Below are positions 7,714 through 16,539 of a stretch of DNA of 36,490 nt, piece after piece. Both the position numbers and the translations under genes were made by a program. Source of the stretch: DUUS01 sp964416365 (GTDB lineage: Bacteria; Bacillota_I; Bacilli_A; RF39; UBA660); NCBI GenBank assembly GCA_964416365.1, contig CAYQDO010000004.1, positions 1-36,490 on the forward strand, in the 5' to 3' direction. Within the stretch, counting starts at the first letter, position 1; the number at the start of each line of letters is the position of its first letter. The notes beneath the pieces were generated by a model. The model saw only the letters and a program-made list of their open reading frames with translations. It was not told the origin of the DNA and ran no database searches.

Positions 7714-9408
7714 ATGAACAGTACTTATGATGAATTAAAAAAATTAGAATTTAATAAAGAAGAAATTTTAGATTTAATTAATAAGATGGAAAACTTATTT
7801 GCAGAACTTAAAAATAGTCAAGATATCGAAAGAATACTTAATTTATTAGAAGAAATCAATGAAATAAGAGATCATTATTTAACTAAATATTGGTTAAGTT
7901 ATATAGGGTATTTATTAAATACTAAGGATCCTAAGTATTTGGCAAGTGAAAAAGTAATGGGTCAGTTAGACCCCATAATGGATAATCTTAAAAAAAGATA
8001 TTATCAAATTATTTGTAATTTAGAATTTAAAAAAGATATTGAAAAGATATTAGGATCAAGATTGTTATCCATAGCTAAAAATGAAGCTGTTTTACAAAAT
8101 GACAAAATAATAAAGTTAATTTCTAAAGAAAAGCAATTACATAAACAATATTTAAATTTAATTATTAACACTAAATTTTCTTTTGATGATAAAGAAATGA
8201 ATTTAGCGGGTTTAAATAAATCTTTAGTCGATTCTGATGCCAAAATTAGAAAAAATGCTTTTGATAAACGTTTTGAAATTTTAATATCTTTAGAAAAAGA
8301 AATAGATGACATTTATGATGAATTAATTAAAATAAGAACTGAGGAAGCTAAAGTTTTAGGGTTTGATTCTTATACTGAGATTGGTCTAATTCAAATGAAC
8401 CGAATCGGCTATGGAGTGAAAGAGATAACAAAATTTCGTAATGAAGTTAAAAAATATTTTATACCTCTTATGAAAAAATTAAGAGAGATGCAAAAAGAAC
8501 GTTTAGGTACCCAAAAATTAAATTACTATGATAGGGCATTATTATTCCCAGATGGCAATGCAAAGGTAATTCTAGATTTACCGGAAGTACTATCTGCAAC
8601 ATCTAAAATACTAGGTTATAATTCTGGAGAATGTCAAAAAATCTTTGATTTAATGATTCAAAATGGTTTTATTGATTTAAGTGATAACCCAGAAAAAAGT
8701 AATGGGGGAATAACTACTTATTTACCAGATTATCAAATGCCAATGTTTATTAAAAAATATCAAGGTTTAGATGACAATATCACGACAATTCATCATGAAT
8801 TTGGGCACTGTGCCCAATTATATTTTAGTCGTAACTTAAAATATCATGAAAATCGCTGGCCAACTTTCGATATATGTGAAATTCATTCAACTACCATGGA
8901 ATTCTTAATGTATCCTCATTTGGAAGAGTATTTTGGTAAAGATAAGAAAAAATATAAAATTAAACATTTGACTAAAATTATTGCGATGATTATTAGTAAG
9001 TGTCTTGATGATGAATTTCAACAATATTTATATGATAATCCCTTGAAAACCCCAGAAGAAAGAAAAAACAAATGGCTAGAACAATGTAAAGAATATTCAG
9101 CTTGTGAAGATAAAAGTCATGAATATATGATGAAAGGAATAGATTGGCAAGCTAATTCTAATAATATTGATACTCCTTTTTATTGTATTGATTATGCTTT
9201 GGCAGGTATTATCAGCTTATCGTTTTATGAGAAAATCAGGGAGAACGAAAAGGAAGCTTGGGATGATTTTATAAAATTATGTCAGTTTGGGGGTTCTAAA
9301 TCTTTAGAAGAAATAACCCGTTTAGTAAATTTAAATAATCCATTTAATGAAGAAGATGTTAAAAATGCTGCCGCTTTTTTAGAAAAAGAAATTAAATTAT
9401 TACTTTAA
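7714..9408 (+). CDS. M3-family oligoendopeptidase (PepF-like zinc metallopeptidase)
   Basis: Cytoplasmic zinc peptidase that cuts short peptides, without signal peptide. It has the M3 motif HEFGH (H361, E362, H365) and the third zinc ligand in EIHSTTMEF (E389). An all-helical N-terminal half of about 190 residues (a PepF/M3B N-domain) precedes the catalytic half. The length of 564 residues is normal for the M3B group. An AGGTGA site lies just before the ATG. It has its own extended -10 and probably shares no operon with miaB. Peptide recycling is the likely role; the exact specificity is unknown. Confidence 0.9.
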   Translation: MNSTYDELKKLEFNKEEILDLINKMENLFAELKNSQDIERILNLLEEINEIRDHYLTKYWLSYIGYLLNTKDPKYLASEKVMGQLDPIMDNLKKRYYQIICNLEFKKDIEKILGSRLLSIAKNEAVLQNDKIIKLISKEKQLHKQYLNLIINTKFSFDDKEMNLAGLNKSLVDSDAKIRKNAFDKRFEILISLEKEIDDIYDELIKIRTEEAKVLGFDSYTEIGLIQMNRIGYGVKEITKFRNEVKKYFIPLMKKLREMQKERLGTQKLNYYDRALLFPDGNAKVILDLPEVLSATSKILGYNSGECQKIFDLMIQNGFIDLSDNPEKSNGGITTYLPDYQMPMFIKKYQGLDDNITTIHHEFGHCAQLYFSRNLKYHENRWPTFDICEIHSTTMEFLMYPHLEEYFGKDKKKYKIKHLTKIIAMIISKCLDDEFQQYLYDNPLKTPEERKNKWLEQCKEYSACEDKSHEYMMKGIDWQANSNNIDTPFYCIDYALAGIISLSFYEKIRENEKEAWDDFIKLCQFGGSKSLEEITRLVNLNNPFNEEDVKNAAAFLEKEIKLLL

Positions 9409-9457
9409 TAACTTATAATTATTTGATATAATCTTAGAAGAAAGTGAAGGGTAAGAT

Positions 9458-10375
9458 ATGGAGAACAATTCTAATGAACCAATTGTTTTAGGAACATTAA
9501 GAAAAGAAAAATCTAGTAAACCGATTTTTGTGTTTTTCGTATTAGCTCTTATTCTTGGTACTACTTTTGCTCTTCCATACATTCAAAAGTATGTCAATGA
9601 TCCTAATACATTCCTAGGAGAATTATATTATAAATATTTTAAAACACCAGAGCCAAGTCAAAATCCAATTATTAATAATGAAGAAGATCTTCATCTTTTA
9701 AATGAAGAGACTACCATTAATTATCGAACAATATTGTTATCAAATATTACTTTAGATAATAAAATGATAAGTTATAATTTAAAAGTAAGAGCAAGTAGCT
9801 TAAATTTAAATGATGGTAATTATTATTTAGAAATATATGGATCAGCTAAAAATTTGATGGAAAGAGTTAAATTAACCGGTAATCTTACTACTGAAAATAA
9901 TTATCAAACTTTTACTTTTAATGATTTTAGTTTTAATAAAAAAATTAATTATTATGGAAAAATTATTGAATTAAAAGATGAAGATTATGAAGAAATAATC
10001 CTTAATTCTGATGAATCAGGACTTGCTTCAATAACTTGTGTTGATACTAAAAACAAATTTGAATATATTTTCGAAAATCATCTTTTAAAATATATTAATC
10101 ACAGTTATGAATATAAGGATACGAGTCAAATAGATATTTATTTAGATGAATATCAAAAATATTCTCAAAAATCAGCTTTAATTAACAATCTAAAAAGTAA
10201 TTCTTCTCAAACTGAAGAAAATGATCAGGGATTTATATTTACAACTAAGTTAGATTTAAGTGGCATAAACAAAACAGATCTAGGTATGGCTGATAATATT
10301 CATTATTACAATATAGATAAACCAGCAAAAATAATAAGCTACGATATGAAAGTCCAAGGATACCAATGCAATTAA
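9458..10375 (+). CDS. Membrane-anchored protein of unknown function, coupled to scpA
   Basis: A 305-residue protein I do not recognise. A basic cytoplasmic N-terminus (about 25 residues, LRKEKSSK) leads to one membrane helix (IFVFFVLALILGTTFALPYI, about residues 26-45). The rest is an outside, Asn/Asp/Tyr-rich and probably beta-structured domain with only one internal cysteine. The topology is that of a type II membrane protein. Its promoter has TGATATAAT at 9424-9432 and an AAGG site before the ATG. Its last 10 bases overlap the start of scpA, so scpA translation is probably coupled to it. Whether it has a chromosome or division role, or is only a neighbour, cannot be told. Confidence 0.8.
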   Translation: MENNSNEPIVLGTLRKEKSSKPIFVFFVLALILGTTFALPYIQKYVNDPNTFLGELYYKYFKTPEPSQNPIINNEEDLHLLNEETTINYRTILLSNITLDNKMISYNLKVRASSLNLNDGNYYLEIYGSAKNLMERVKLTGNLTTENNYQTFTFNDFSFNKKINYYGKIIELKDEDYEEIILNSDESGLASITCVDTKNKFEYIFENHLLKYINHSYEYKDTSQIDIYLDEYQKYSQKSALINNLKSNSSQTEENDQGFIFTTKLDLSGINKTDLGMADNIHYYNIDKPAKIISYDMKVQGYQCN

Positions 10376-11091
10376 CATTTACGACAAGAGATTTTGAAGG
10401 ACCACTTGATTTACTTCTTCATTTGGTAAAAGCTAATAAAATGGATTTATATAATATAGATATAGCCCTTATTACTAAAGAGTATTTAAACTTTATTAAT
10501 AATAATGAAGGATTATCAATTGATGCTTACAGTGAATATTTAGTAATGGCTAGTGAACTCATTCACTTAAAAAGCAAATTACTACTTAATAAAAATGAAG
10601 AAACTGAAGAAGATGAATATGAATTTAATAATCCAGATGAGTTAAGTAGAAGATTACTTGAATATGAGAAAATAAAAAATATTACTACCAATTTTAAAGA
10701 ATTAGAAGAAAAAAGAAAAGAAGTATATACGAAATCCCCAACTTATTTAGAAGAATACCAAGAAAAGAAATTAATTAACAGTAACGTAGGTTTGGAAGAT
10801 TTACTGAATGCTTTTGAAGCTTTTTTAAAAAGACAGAAGTTAAGTGAACCGGTAGATACGAGAATAACTAAAAAAGAACTTAGTGTTGAAGAAAGAATTA
10901 TTAATATAAAAAGTAAGTTGAAAGCCAAAAAGGGGAAAATAAAGTTTTTAGACTTATTTGATAATGTTTCTAAACCTTATGTAATTGTAACTTTTTTAGC
11001 TATTTTAAATATGGCCAAAAATAATGATATTAAAATTATGCAACAAAATAATTTTAGTGACATTTATATAGAGAGCAGTGATCAAAAGTGA
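10366..11091 (+). CDS. scpA: ScpA, segregation and condensation protein A (kleisin)
   Basis: Kleisin subunit that bridges SMC heads and binds ScpB to form the chromosome-condensing complex. The N-terminal SMC-neck binding part begins QLTFTTRDFEGPLDLLLHLV, the hallmark of ScpA, with ASELIHLKSKLLL following. A charged linker with EETEEDEYEF comes next, and the C-terminal winged helix ends ...IYIESSDQK. Its 241 residues are normal. Its start lies inside the preceding gene, and its TGA stop overlaps the GTG of scpB by 4 bases. Confidence 0.95.
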   Translation: MQLTFTTRDFEGPLDLLLHLVKANKMDLYNIDIALITKEYLNFINNNEGLSIDAYSEYLVMASELIHLKSKLLLNKNEETEEDEYEFNNPDELSRRLLEYEKIKNITTNFKELEEKRKEVYTKSPTYLEEYQEKKLINSNVGLEDLLNAFEAFLKRQKLSEPVDTRITKKELSVEERIINIKSKLKAKKGKIKFLDLFDNVSKPYVIVTFLAILNMAKNNDIKIMQQNNFSDIYIESSDQK

Positions 11092-11654
11092 AATTATTAG
11101 GAGTTTTGGAAGGAATTTTATTTGTTGTGGGAGATGAAGGTATAACCTTAAATGCTCTTTGTGAAGTTATGAATATTAATGAAACTGAAGCCAAAAGTTT
11201 GTTAAAGGAATTAAGAGAATCTTATGAAAATGATGATAGGGGAATAAGAGTATCTTTTTTAGGAGATGCTTTTAAACTTACGACGAAGAAAGAACATAAG
11301 GAATACTATCAAAAACTAGTAGAAAACCCCGAAACTAATACTTTAAGTAATGCGGCCTTAGAAATTTTAGCAATTGTGGCTTATAATGCTCCAATAACCA
11401 GATCGGAAATTGAAGAACTAAGAGGCGTCAGCTGTGGTAATATAATTCGTAAATTAGTAGCAAAAGGCTTAGTTAAAGAAGATGGTAAAAGCGATTTACC
11501 AGGAAGACCTAATCTTTACCGAACTACAAAAGAATTTTTAGATTATTTTGGTTTAGCTACTATTAATGATTTACCTAAATTTGAAGAAATAACTACTAAT
11601 CAAGAAGAAATAGATTTATTTACATCGATATATAAAGAAAATAATGAAGAATAA
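11088..11654 (+). CDS. scpB: ScpB, segregation and condensation protein B
   Basis: Dimeric partner of ScpA in the SMC complex. It has two winged-helix domains: an N-terminal one (LLGVLEGILFVVGDEGI) and a second holding the family signature LEILAIVAYNAPITRSEIEELRGV and GRPNLYRTTKEFLDYFGL. It has 188 residues. The GTG start at 11088 overlaps the scpA stop (GTGA), showing translational coupling; an AGTGATC-type site lies upstream in scpA. Confidence 0.96.
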   Translation: MKLLGVLEGILFVVGDEGITLNALCEVMNINETEAKSLLKELRESYENDDRGIRVSFLGDAFKLTTKKEHKEYYQKLVENPETNTLSNAALEILAIVAYNAPITRSEIEELRGVSCGNIIRKLVAKGLVKEDGKSDLPGRPNLYRTTKEFLDYFGLATINDLPKFEEITTNQEEIDLFTSIYKENNEE

Positions 11655-11703
11655 AAAAGACTATGAGACCATTTAATTTTATGGTACAATAATTTTGTCT
11701 TTT

Positions 11704-11790
11704 GCCTCCGTGGTGAAATCGGTAGACGCGCTGGACTCAAAATCCAGTGGTAGCAATACCATGTCGGTTCAAGTCCGACCGGAGGCACCA
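11704..11790 (+). tRNA. tRNA-Leu (anticodon CAA)
   Basis: An 87-base class II tRNA. The acceptor stem GCCTCCG pairs with CGGAGGC (11780-11786), then comes A and an encoded CCA (11788-11790). The anticodon loop CTCAAAA gives CAA at 11738-11740 (reads UUG). The long variable arm around GGTAGCAATACC is typical of leucine tRNA, and the T arm is GTCGGTTCAAGTCCGAC. An extended -10, TGGTACAAT, lies at 11682-11690. Confidence 0.97.
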
Positions 11791-11805
11791 ATTAAGTAAA
11801 TATAA

Positions 11806-11838
11806 GGGTTTGATTAATAAAAATCAAACTCTTTTTCT
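11806..11838 (+). terminator. Terminator of tRNA-Leu
   Basis: GGGTTTGATT (11806-11815) pairs with AATCAAACTC (11822-11831), with one G-U pair, around an AATAAA loop and followed by TTTTTCTT. Confidence 0.85.
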
Positions 11839-11957
11839 TATTAAATTTTAAATAATCAATAAAAAGAATTCGAATATATTAATATATTATAAAAAAATTA
11901 CTGATTAATTTAAATAATATGTTAAAATAGAATTTATTTAAGGGAGATTATAAAAAA

Positions 11958-12671
11958 ATGAGTAGAAATTGTGATAATTGTTACAGTGGTCATTATTATT
12001 GTGATACTTTAGATTTAGCAAAAATTATAGCCGGGAATTATGAAGAAGGAATAATGTGTAGTTTAAGTGGGTTTGATACTACTCCAGATAATGTTTGTGA
12101 AGTACATACATATATCGAAGGAATGGAAGAATATAAAACTTATGTAATGTATGATGATAGTTATTTAGGTTCTGGATATTTTATTGTCAGTGAACTTGAC
12201 GGAGAAATAGTTAAGTTTGCCAAAATATACTCATCTAATTGTTTGGGATTTCCATATTATAATGTTAGAGCATATGAAAAAGGTTCTATAGATCAATATT
12301 GGCAACAATTTAGAAATATTAAAATGAGCGCAGATACTGATGAAGAATTATTTAGTGTTTTTAGTAATCTTGCAAGTGCCTTACAAGGTTCGCGTATTAA
12401 GTCTATTGATCCATCTAATCAAGGACAAAACAATATTTCGGCAAATCAAAGTGAATGGGACGCAACAATATCATTTTCCAAAGATGTTGATGGTGTTAAG
12501 TATGCGACTGATTTTATAGATATTAATATTGGTGACAATATAACTTGTGAACACTATGAAGCAATCAATAATTTTTATCAAAGTTTAGCAAAATCAAGTA
12601 CTAAACAATCAAATAAAGAAGATATCAAGAAAGTATTAGAATTAACTTGTAAATCAATATCTACTTTTTAA
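11958..12671 (+). CDS. Unrecognised soluble protein with N-terminal cysteine cluster
   Basis: 237 residues, no signal peptide or membrane helix. The N-terminus carries MSRNCDNCYSGHYYC, a CxxC plus a third cysteine at residue 15 and another at 33, which could bind a metal. The middle is Tyr- and acid-rich (YMVMYDD-like stretches), and the C-terminal third is helical and lysine-rich. Its promoter has a TGTTAAAAT extended -10 at 11920-11928 and a GGGAG site 11 bases before the ATG. It is the first of a run of genes with low similarity to anything I know, placed just after a tRNA gene. No function is proposed. Confidence 0.7.
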   Translation: MSRNCDNCYSGHYYCDTLDLAKIIAGNYEEGIMCSLSGFDTTPDNVCEVHTYIEGMEEYKTYVMYDDSYLGSGYFIVSELDGEIVKFAKIYSSNCLGFPYYNVRAYEKGSIDQYWQQFRNIKMSADTDEELFSVFSNLASALQGSRIKSIDPSNQGQNNISANQSEWDATISFSKDVDGVKYATDFIDINIGDNITCEHYEAINNFYQSLAKSSTKQSNKEDIKKVLELTCKSISTF

Positions 12672-12692
12672 TTGGTGGATGTTTGAAAATTA

Positions 12693-12720
12693 TAGACAAC
12701 TAAAACAATTATGATAAAAT
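12693..12720 (+). promoter_or_regulatory. Promoter of the gene at 12747
   Basis: TAGACA (12693-12698), a 16-bp spacer and TAAAAT (12715-12720) with extended TG at 12712-12713. Confidence 0.55.
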
Positions 12721-12746
12721 ATACAATTAACAAAGGAGGAATTGGT

Positions 12747-13298
12747 ATGGGTAGTGAATTAAAGGATAATCCAGTGGTAAATGATATAAAAGTATATTGG
12801 AATCTTAGTAAAGAGTGGAATGATGATAAAACTGATCATGGCTATCATTGTAATTGGAATTTTAATGAGAATAATATGTGGGAAGGACAATTCATTCTAT
12901 ACGAAGATGGATGGTTTGAAGGAGTTGCCAAAGATAGTAATAGTGAATATGCTATGGAAGGACTTATTTTTGGAACATACTTTCCTAATCAAAGTATTGA
13001 ACTTGTTAAAATAATTCCAAATGAAGTTTCTTCTTTTATCTATCGAGGTAAAAGAGATGCTAAAGGTTATGAAGGACAAGTAGCAATAATTGATCTAATA
13101 AAAGAAGAACTTTATGGTAATAATCATATTATTACTAGAGAAAATAAGGAACATAATTTAAAAGAATTAGCTACAAGAATTAATAAAACTAAAGAATTCT
13201 TACATGATGATAACAACCGTTATTTGTATGAATATATGAAAAATGAATTTTTAAAAAATACTACAAATAAAGCAGAAGTCAATAGTATAAGAAAATAA
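12747..13298 (+). CDS. Unrecognised small protein, probably beta-barrel N-terminus
   Basis: 183 residues from the ATG at 12747, which has a strong AAGGAGGA site 7 bases upstream; the frame open to 12711 runs through the promoter. The N-terminal 110 residues are rich in Trp, Tyr and Gly, with alternating patterns (WEGQFILYEDGWFEGVAKD, then GLIFGTYFPNQSIELVKI), suggesting antiparallel strands, possibly a lipocalin-like barrel. The last 60 residues are helical and charged. No signal peptide is seen. It ends at its own terminator. Function unknown. Confidence 0.7.
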   Translation: MGSELKDNPVVNDIKVYWNLSKEWNDDKTDHGYHCNWNFNENNMWEGQFILYEDGWFEGVAKDSNSEYAMEGLIFGTYFPNQSIELVKIIPNEVSSFIYRGKRDAKGYEGQVAIIDLIKEELYGNNHIITRENKEHNLKELATRINKTKEFLHDDNNRYLYEYMKNEFLKNTTNKAEVNSIRK

Positions 13299-13318
13299 AA
13301 TCTATAAATCAATAAAGT

Positions 13319-13344
13319 AACTAACTAGAAATAGTTAGTTTTTA
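13319..13344 (+). terminator. Terminator after the gene at 12747
   Basis: A perfect 9-bp stem, AACTAACTA (13319-13327) with TAGTTAGTT (13332-13340), around a GAAA tetraloop, then TTTAATT. Confidence 0.8.
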
Positions 13345-13435
13345 ATTATAAGATAACAATTTATATAATATTAAAAAAAGGTAAAACATTAATGATTATT
13401 GTGATATAATAAAAAATAAAATTTAGGAGGGTTAT

Positions 13436-14371
13436 ATGTTAGACTTTGAAAGATTAGACGATGAACTGTATATTGCAGAATATGGATTACCGAAAAAAGG
13501 TGATGCTAAAGAAATTTGGGAAAAAACAAAAAATAATAAAGAAATATTAAATTGGGCAGTTAAATCTAAAAAAGATAAATTTGGAGAAAAGGATATTGTA
13601 AATGGTTTAGCAATTTGTGATACGATGCTTATTGATTATTCTTCTGTTGATAAGGACATATATCAAAAATTAGTTAATTTAATTTGTTCTAATGAGAATA
13701 TTGCTAGAATTGTTGTGGACGGTGCAAGGAATGGTGGTTATTCTTTTCTATTAATGACATTATGGAACCATAATTTAGAATTAACCGAAGAACAAAAACA
13801 ATTTGCTGTTAAAGAAGCTATGAATAAAATTGGAACTACTTTATGGGAGAAAAAAAACAAAGAATTCGCTCAAAAACTTGATGATATGGGAATTACGGAT
13901 GAACAAACAACTATTGTAGATTTAGATGGATGTAAAAATCCTGTGGGAAGAAAAACTGGGTCAGAATTTATGAATTTTATGTTTGCTTCATTAAGTGATA
14001 CACAGGCTCATGGAGTAGATGCATTTGATATTAGATATCATGTTCTTAGAAATCCTAATTGGACAGTCAAAGAAAAACAAGAACTTATTTATGAATTTTA
14101 TTCAGATGATGAAGAATATGATGAGTTTTTAGAACAGTGGGAATGGGGAATAATAAATAATATCGAAGTTGAATATGAATCATTACTGGAATTAGATAAA
14201 GATAGTTTATTTGATTGTGATTACAATATATTATTGAACATTTATGGAAATAAGGAAATTGCTGATAGAATATATGATGAAATTCAATTTTGTAAACAAA
14301 TGCATGCATTAAGACCACAACAATGGGAACTTCAATTTTTAACTAATGAAAGAGTATTGAAAAAATTATAA
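13436..14371 (+). CDS. Unrecognised acidic protein
   Basis: 311 residues, soluble, acidic and helical. Notable stretches are YSSVDKDIYQKLV, ARNGGYSFLLMTLWNH, DLDGCKNPVGRKTGSEF and FYSDDEEYDEFLEQWEWG. Promoter TGATATAAT at 13402-13410 and a strong AGGAGGG site precede the ATG. No catalytic motif is clear. It stands alone between terminated units, which suggests a single-gene transcript. No function is proposed. Confidence 0.7.
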   Translation: MLDFERLDDELYIAEYGLPKKGDAKEIWEKTKNNKEILNWAVKSKKDKFGEKDIVNGLAICDTMLIDYSSVDKDIYQKLVNLICSNENIARIVVDGARNGGYSFLLMTLWNHNLELTEEQKQFAVKEAMNKIGTTLWEKKNKEFAQKLDDMGITDEQTTIVDLDGCKNPVGRKTGSEFMNFMFASLSDTQAHGVDAFDIRYHVLRNPNWTVKEKQELIYEFYSDDEEYDEFLEQWEWGIINNIEVEYESLLELDKDSLFDCDYNILLNIYGNKEIADRIYDEIQFCKQMHALRPQQWELQFLTNERVLKKL

Positions 14372-14456
14372 GAATAATATTAAAAATAAGAATTGATTTA
14401 AATTAAATTTAGTGAAAAAGAATATAATTATGATAGAATAATAATAGGAGTGTAAA

Positions 14457-16016
14457 ATGAAAAAAATTATTATAGGTATTCTCGTTTTCTTTTCATTTCT
14501 TATAACTTGTAATGCTGAAACAGAAAAAACAATGTTAGAAATAATTGAAGAATTACCAATTAAAACTGAAGGAGAAATCAATTATCTTGAACTACCAATC
14601 AAAGATTTTGATTCCGTAATGGATCTTAGTGTGGTAAGACCATCTAAAGAAGAATTAATCAGACTGGATCCATATACTTTTGAAAATGCTCCAGACAGTG
14701 TTTTCGAAGATCATTATGAATTGTTAAGAAATTATGAAAGGACAGCCTTGCTATGTATGGCCGTAAAACAACTCGGAGTTGATCTTTATCATGCTTTCAA
14801 TCTTAATGCAGATTTTATTGATGATAATCACATAAAATTGTACAAAGGCAATACTAAAGAACATGATTTTATTACAGTGGAATTGCGATTTGATAATAGT
14901 ATTTCAGAAAATGATGTTAAAGAAGCTGGACAAATCAATAATGCTCTTAAATCAGAATATATGCAATATGGTTTAACCGCTCTAAATGGTATTTATCATT
15001 ATGGAACAATTGAGGATACTATTTATAATAGTAGTTTGGTTTTATATAGATTTCCAGAATTTAAAAATCAATTAGAAGATTATCCTGGATATGAAGTTAT
15101 TACTCTAACTGAAGGAGCAGGTGGGATTCCTTTAGAATTTGGAACTGCTGTTATGGTTGGAATAGTTAAAAATGATAAATTATTATCTATTAAACGTAGT
15201 CATTTTTCTATTAATACCCTATTAGTTGTTGATGAAGAAATAGAAGGCAATATATATGACAAAGCAACTGTTAGATTAAATGAGTATTTTGGTGAAGATA
15301 ATTTTACCTTAACAATATTAGATAACGGAAATAATATAAATGTAGAAGATGATTATTATACAGATACAATTAATAATTTGCTTGGTACAGCTAAAGAAAG
15401 ATATGATATATACAAAGGTTTAATTGAATTTAAAAACGGAAATAGTCAAGAATTTTATATTATTAATGTCCCTACCGAAACCGTAGATAAATATAGTGTT
15501 ATTTCAAAGGATAAAAGCACAGGAGTTATGATATCAACTGGTAGTTACGATGTATCAATAGATACATTTGTTAATGCCGAAGATGTTAAAGATGAAGAAT
15601 TTGTTAAAAAATCAGCTACACAAAACAATATCAAATATGATTATGTCTATAATATTGATTTGGTAAGAAAAACTGATGGGGCTTTTATTAAAACCATAAC
15701 TAATGGTGTAGAAGTATATATTCCTGTAGAGAATAAAACCATTGGAGATATATTGAGTGTTTATTATATTAAAGAAGATAGTACTATAGGAGAAGAATTA
15801 CAAGGTGAAGTAGTTAAAATAGACAATAAATTATATGTAAAATTTATTACTGATCACTTTAGTGTCTATGCGATAGGAAATAAAGTAGAAGCATCAAAAG
15901 ATATCGAAAATCCTCAAACATATGACGGTATATTGAATTGGATTTTATTAGGAGTAATTTCCATAAGTGGAATTGCTGGAACGCTAGTTTATAAAAAGAA
16001 AATCAATATATATTAA
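14457..16016 (+). CDS. Secreted surface protein with a sortase-type C-terminal signal
   Basis: 519 residues. The signal peptide MKKIIIGILVFFSFLITCNA should be cut after CNA (residue 20). A long extracellular, acidic and beta-rich region follows. At the C-terminus NPQT-YD (N485-D490) is followed by a hydrophobic stretch (about 492-512) and KKKINIY, the layout of a cell-wall sorting signal of the NPxT (sortase B-like or class D-like) kind. Alternatively it is simply anchored by that helix. No sortase gene lies in the window. The AGGAG site is close to the ATG. The outer region has no domain I can name, though the late stretch YVKFITDHFSVYAIG resembles the end of repeat domains seen before such signals. 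Confidence 0.8.
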   Translation: MKKIIIGILVFFSFLITCNAETEKTMLEIIEELPIKTEGEINYLELPIKDFDSVMDLSVVRPSKEELIRLDPYTFENAPDSVFEDHYELLRNYERTALLCMAVKQLGVDLYHAFNLNADFIDDNHIKLYKGNTKEHDFITVELRFDNSISENDVKEAGQINNALKSEYMQYGLTALNGIYHYGTIEDTIYNSSLVLYRFPEFKNQLEDYPGYEVITLTEGAGGIPLEFGTAVMVGIVKNDKLLSIKRSHFSINTLLVVDEEIEGNIYDKATVRLNEYFGEDNFTLTILDNGNNINVEDDYYTDTINNLLGTAKERYDIYKGLIEFKNGNSQEFYIINVPTETVDKYSVISKDKSTGVMISTGSYDVSIDTFVNAEDVKDEEFVKKSATQNNIKYDYVYNIDLVRKTDGAFIKTITNGVEVYIPVENKTIGDILSVYYIKEDSTIGEELQGEVVKIDNKLYVKFITDHFSVYAIGNKVEASKDIENPQTYDGILNWILLGVISISGIAGTLVYKKKINIY

Positions 16017-16040
16017 AGTTATAAGACAAATTATTGTAAT

Positions 16041-16066
16041 AAAACTTGGCTTGCCAAGTTTTTATT
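16041..16066 (+). terminator. Terminator of the surface-protein gene
   Basis: AAAACTTGG (16041-16049) pairs with CCAAGTTTT (16054-16062) around CTTG, then TTATT. The sequence extends symmetrically with TAAT/ATTA, so it may act both ways. Confidence 0.8.
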
Positions 16067-16115
16067 ATGAAAAAAATATAATGTGTGTTAATATTATAGT
16101 AGGTAGGAATAGAAT

Positions 16116-16529
16116 ATGAATAAGACAAAGTTTATTACGATATTAATTTTTATGTTTGTAATTCAAGTACTCTTTTTCATTTATATTAATGAATATACTT
16201 ATATTTCCGGTGATATTTTTGAATCTCCTTTTCTTTTAGGATTTGTCTATTTAATAATATATTTTTGGCAAAAACAAAAAATTAAAAAGAAATATCAACT
16301 AACAAATAAATATTTTTATTTATCCATTATCATTACATGGACAATTCTAAGTGTTGTCTGCTTTTTCACATTAGGTCTTTTAGTAAAAGCTAGGATTTTA
16401 GCTGGTACGGGAGATTTTTTAGCAGGTATAGAATATATTATTATGCCATTTGTTTATGAACTTGAAATGATAGTTATTTTAGTATTAGATTTGATTTGGT
16501 TCATTTTTAAGAAGCTTTTTAAAATATAA
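16116..16529 (+). CDS. Small four-helix membrane protein
   Basis: 137 residues with about four membrane helices: FITILIFMFVIQVLFFIYI (6-24), FLLGFVYLIIYFW (39-51), YLSIIITWTILSVVCFFTLGLL (68-89) and a last one around 110-133. Short basic loops (KQKIKKKYQ) separate them. Not recognised. Its gene ends 10 bases before the C39-methyltransferase fusion, so they probably share a transcript and may act together. Confidence 0.7.
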   Translation: MNKTKFITILIFMFVIQVLFFIYINEYTYISGDIFESPFLLGFVYLIIYFWQKQKIKKKYQLTNKYFYLSIIITWTILSVVCFFTLGLLVKARILAGTGDFLAGIEYIIMPFVYELEMIVILVLDLIWFIFKKLFKI

Positions 16530-16539
16530 TGGAGATGGT

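Noticed and set aside
11600..11791. Minus-strand frame over the tRNA-Leu region (protein with GLEPT and LPISPRR)
   Set aside because: It is the well-known false ORF produced by the complement of a tRNA gene; the tRNA structure explains the conservation.
11868..11888. A/T palindrome AATATATTAATATATT upstream of the gene at 11958
   Set aside because: Simple A/T composition makes such palindromes common here; no copy elsewhere supports an operator.
12820..13014. Out-of-frame plus-strand ORF inside the gene at 12747
   Set aside because: No ribosome binding site, and the other frame has a strong AAGGAGGA start and better codon pattern.
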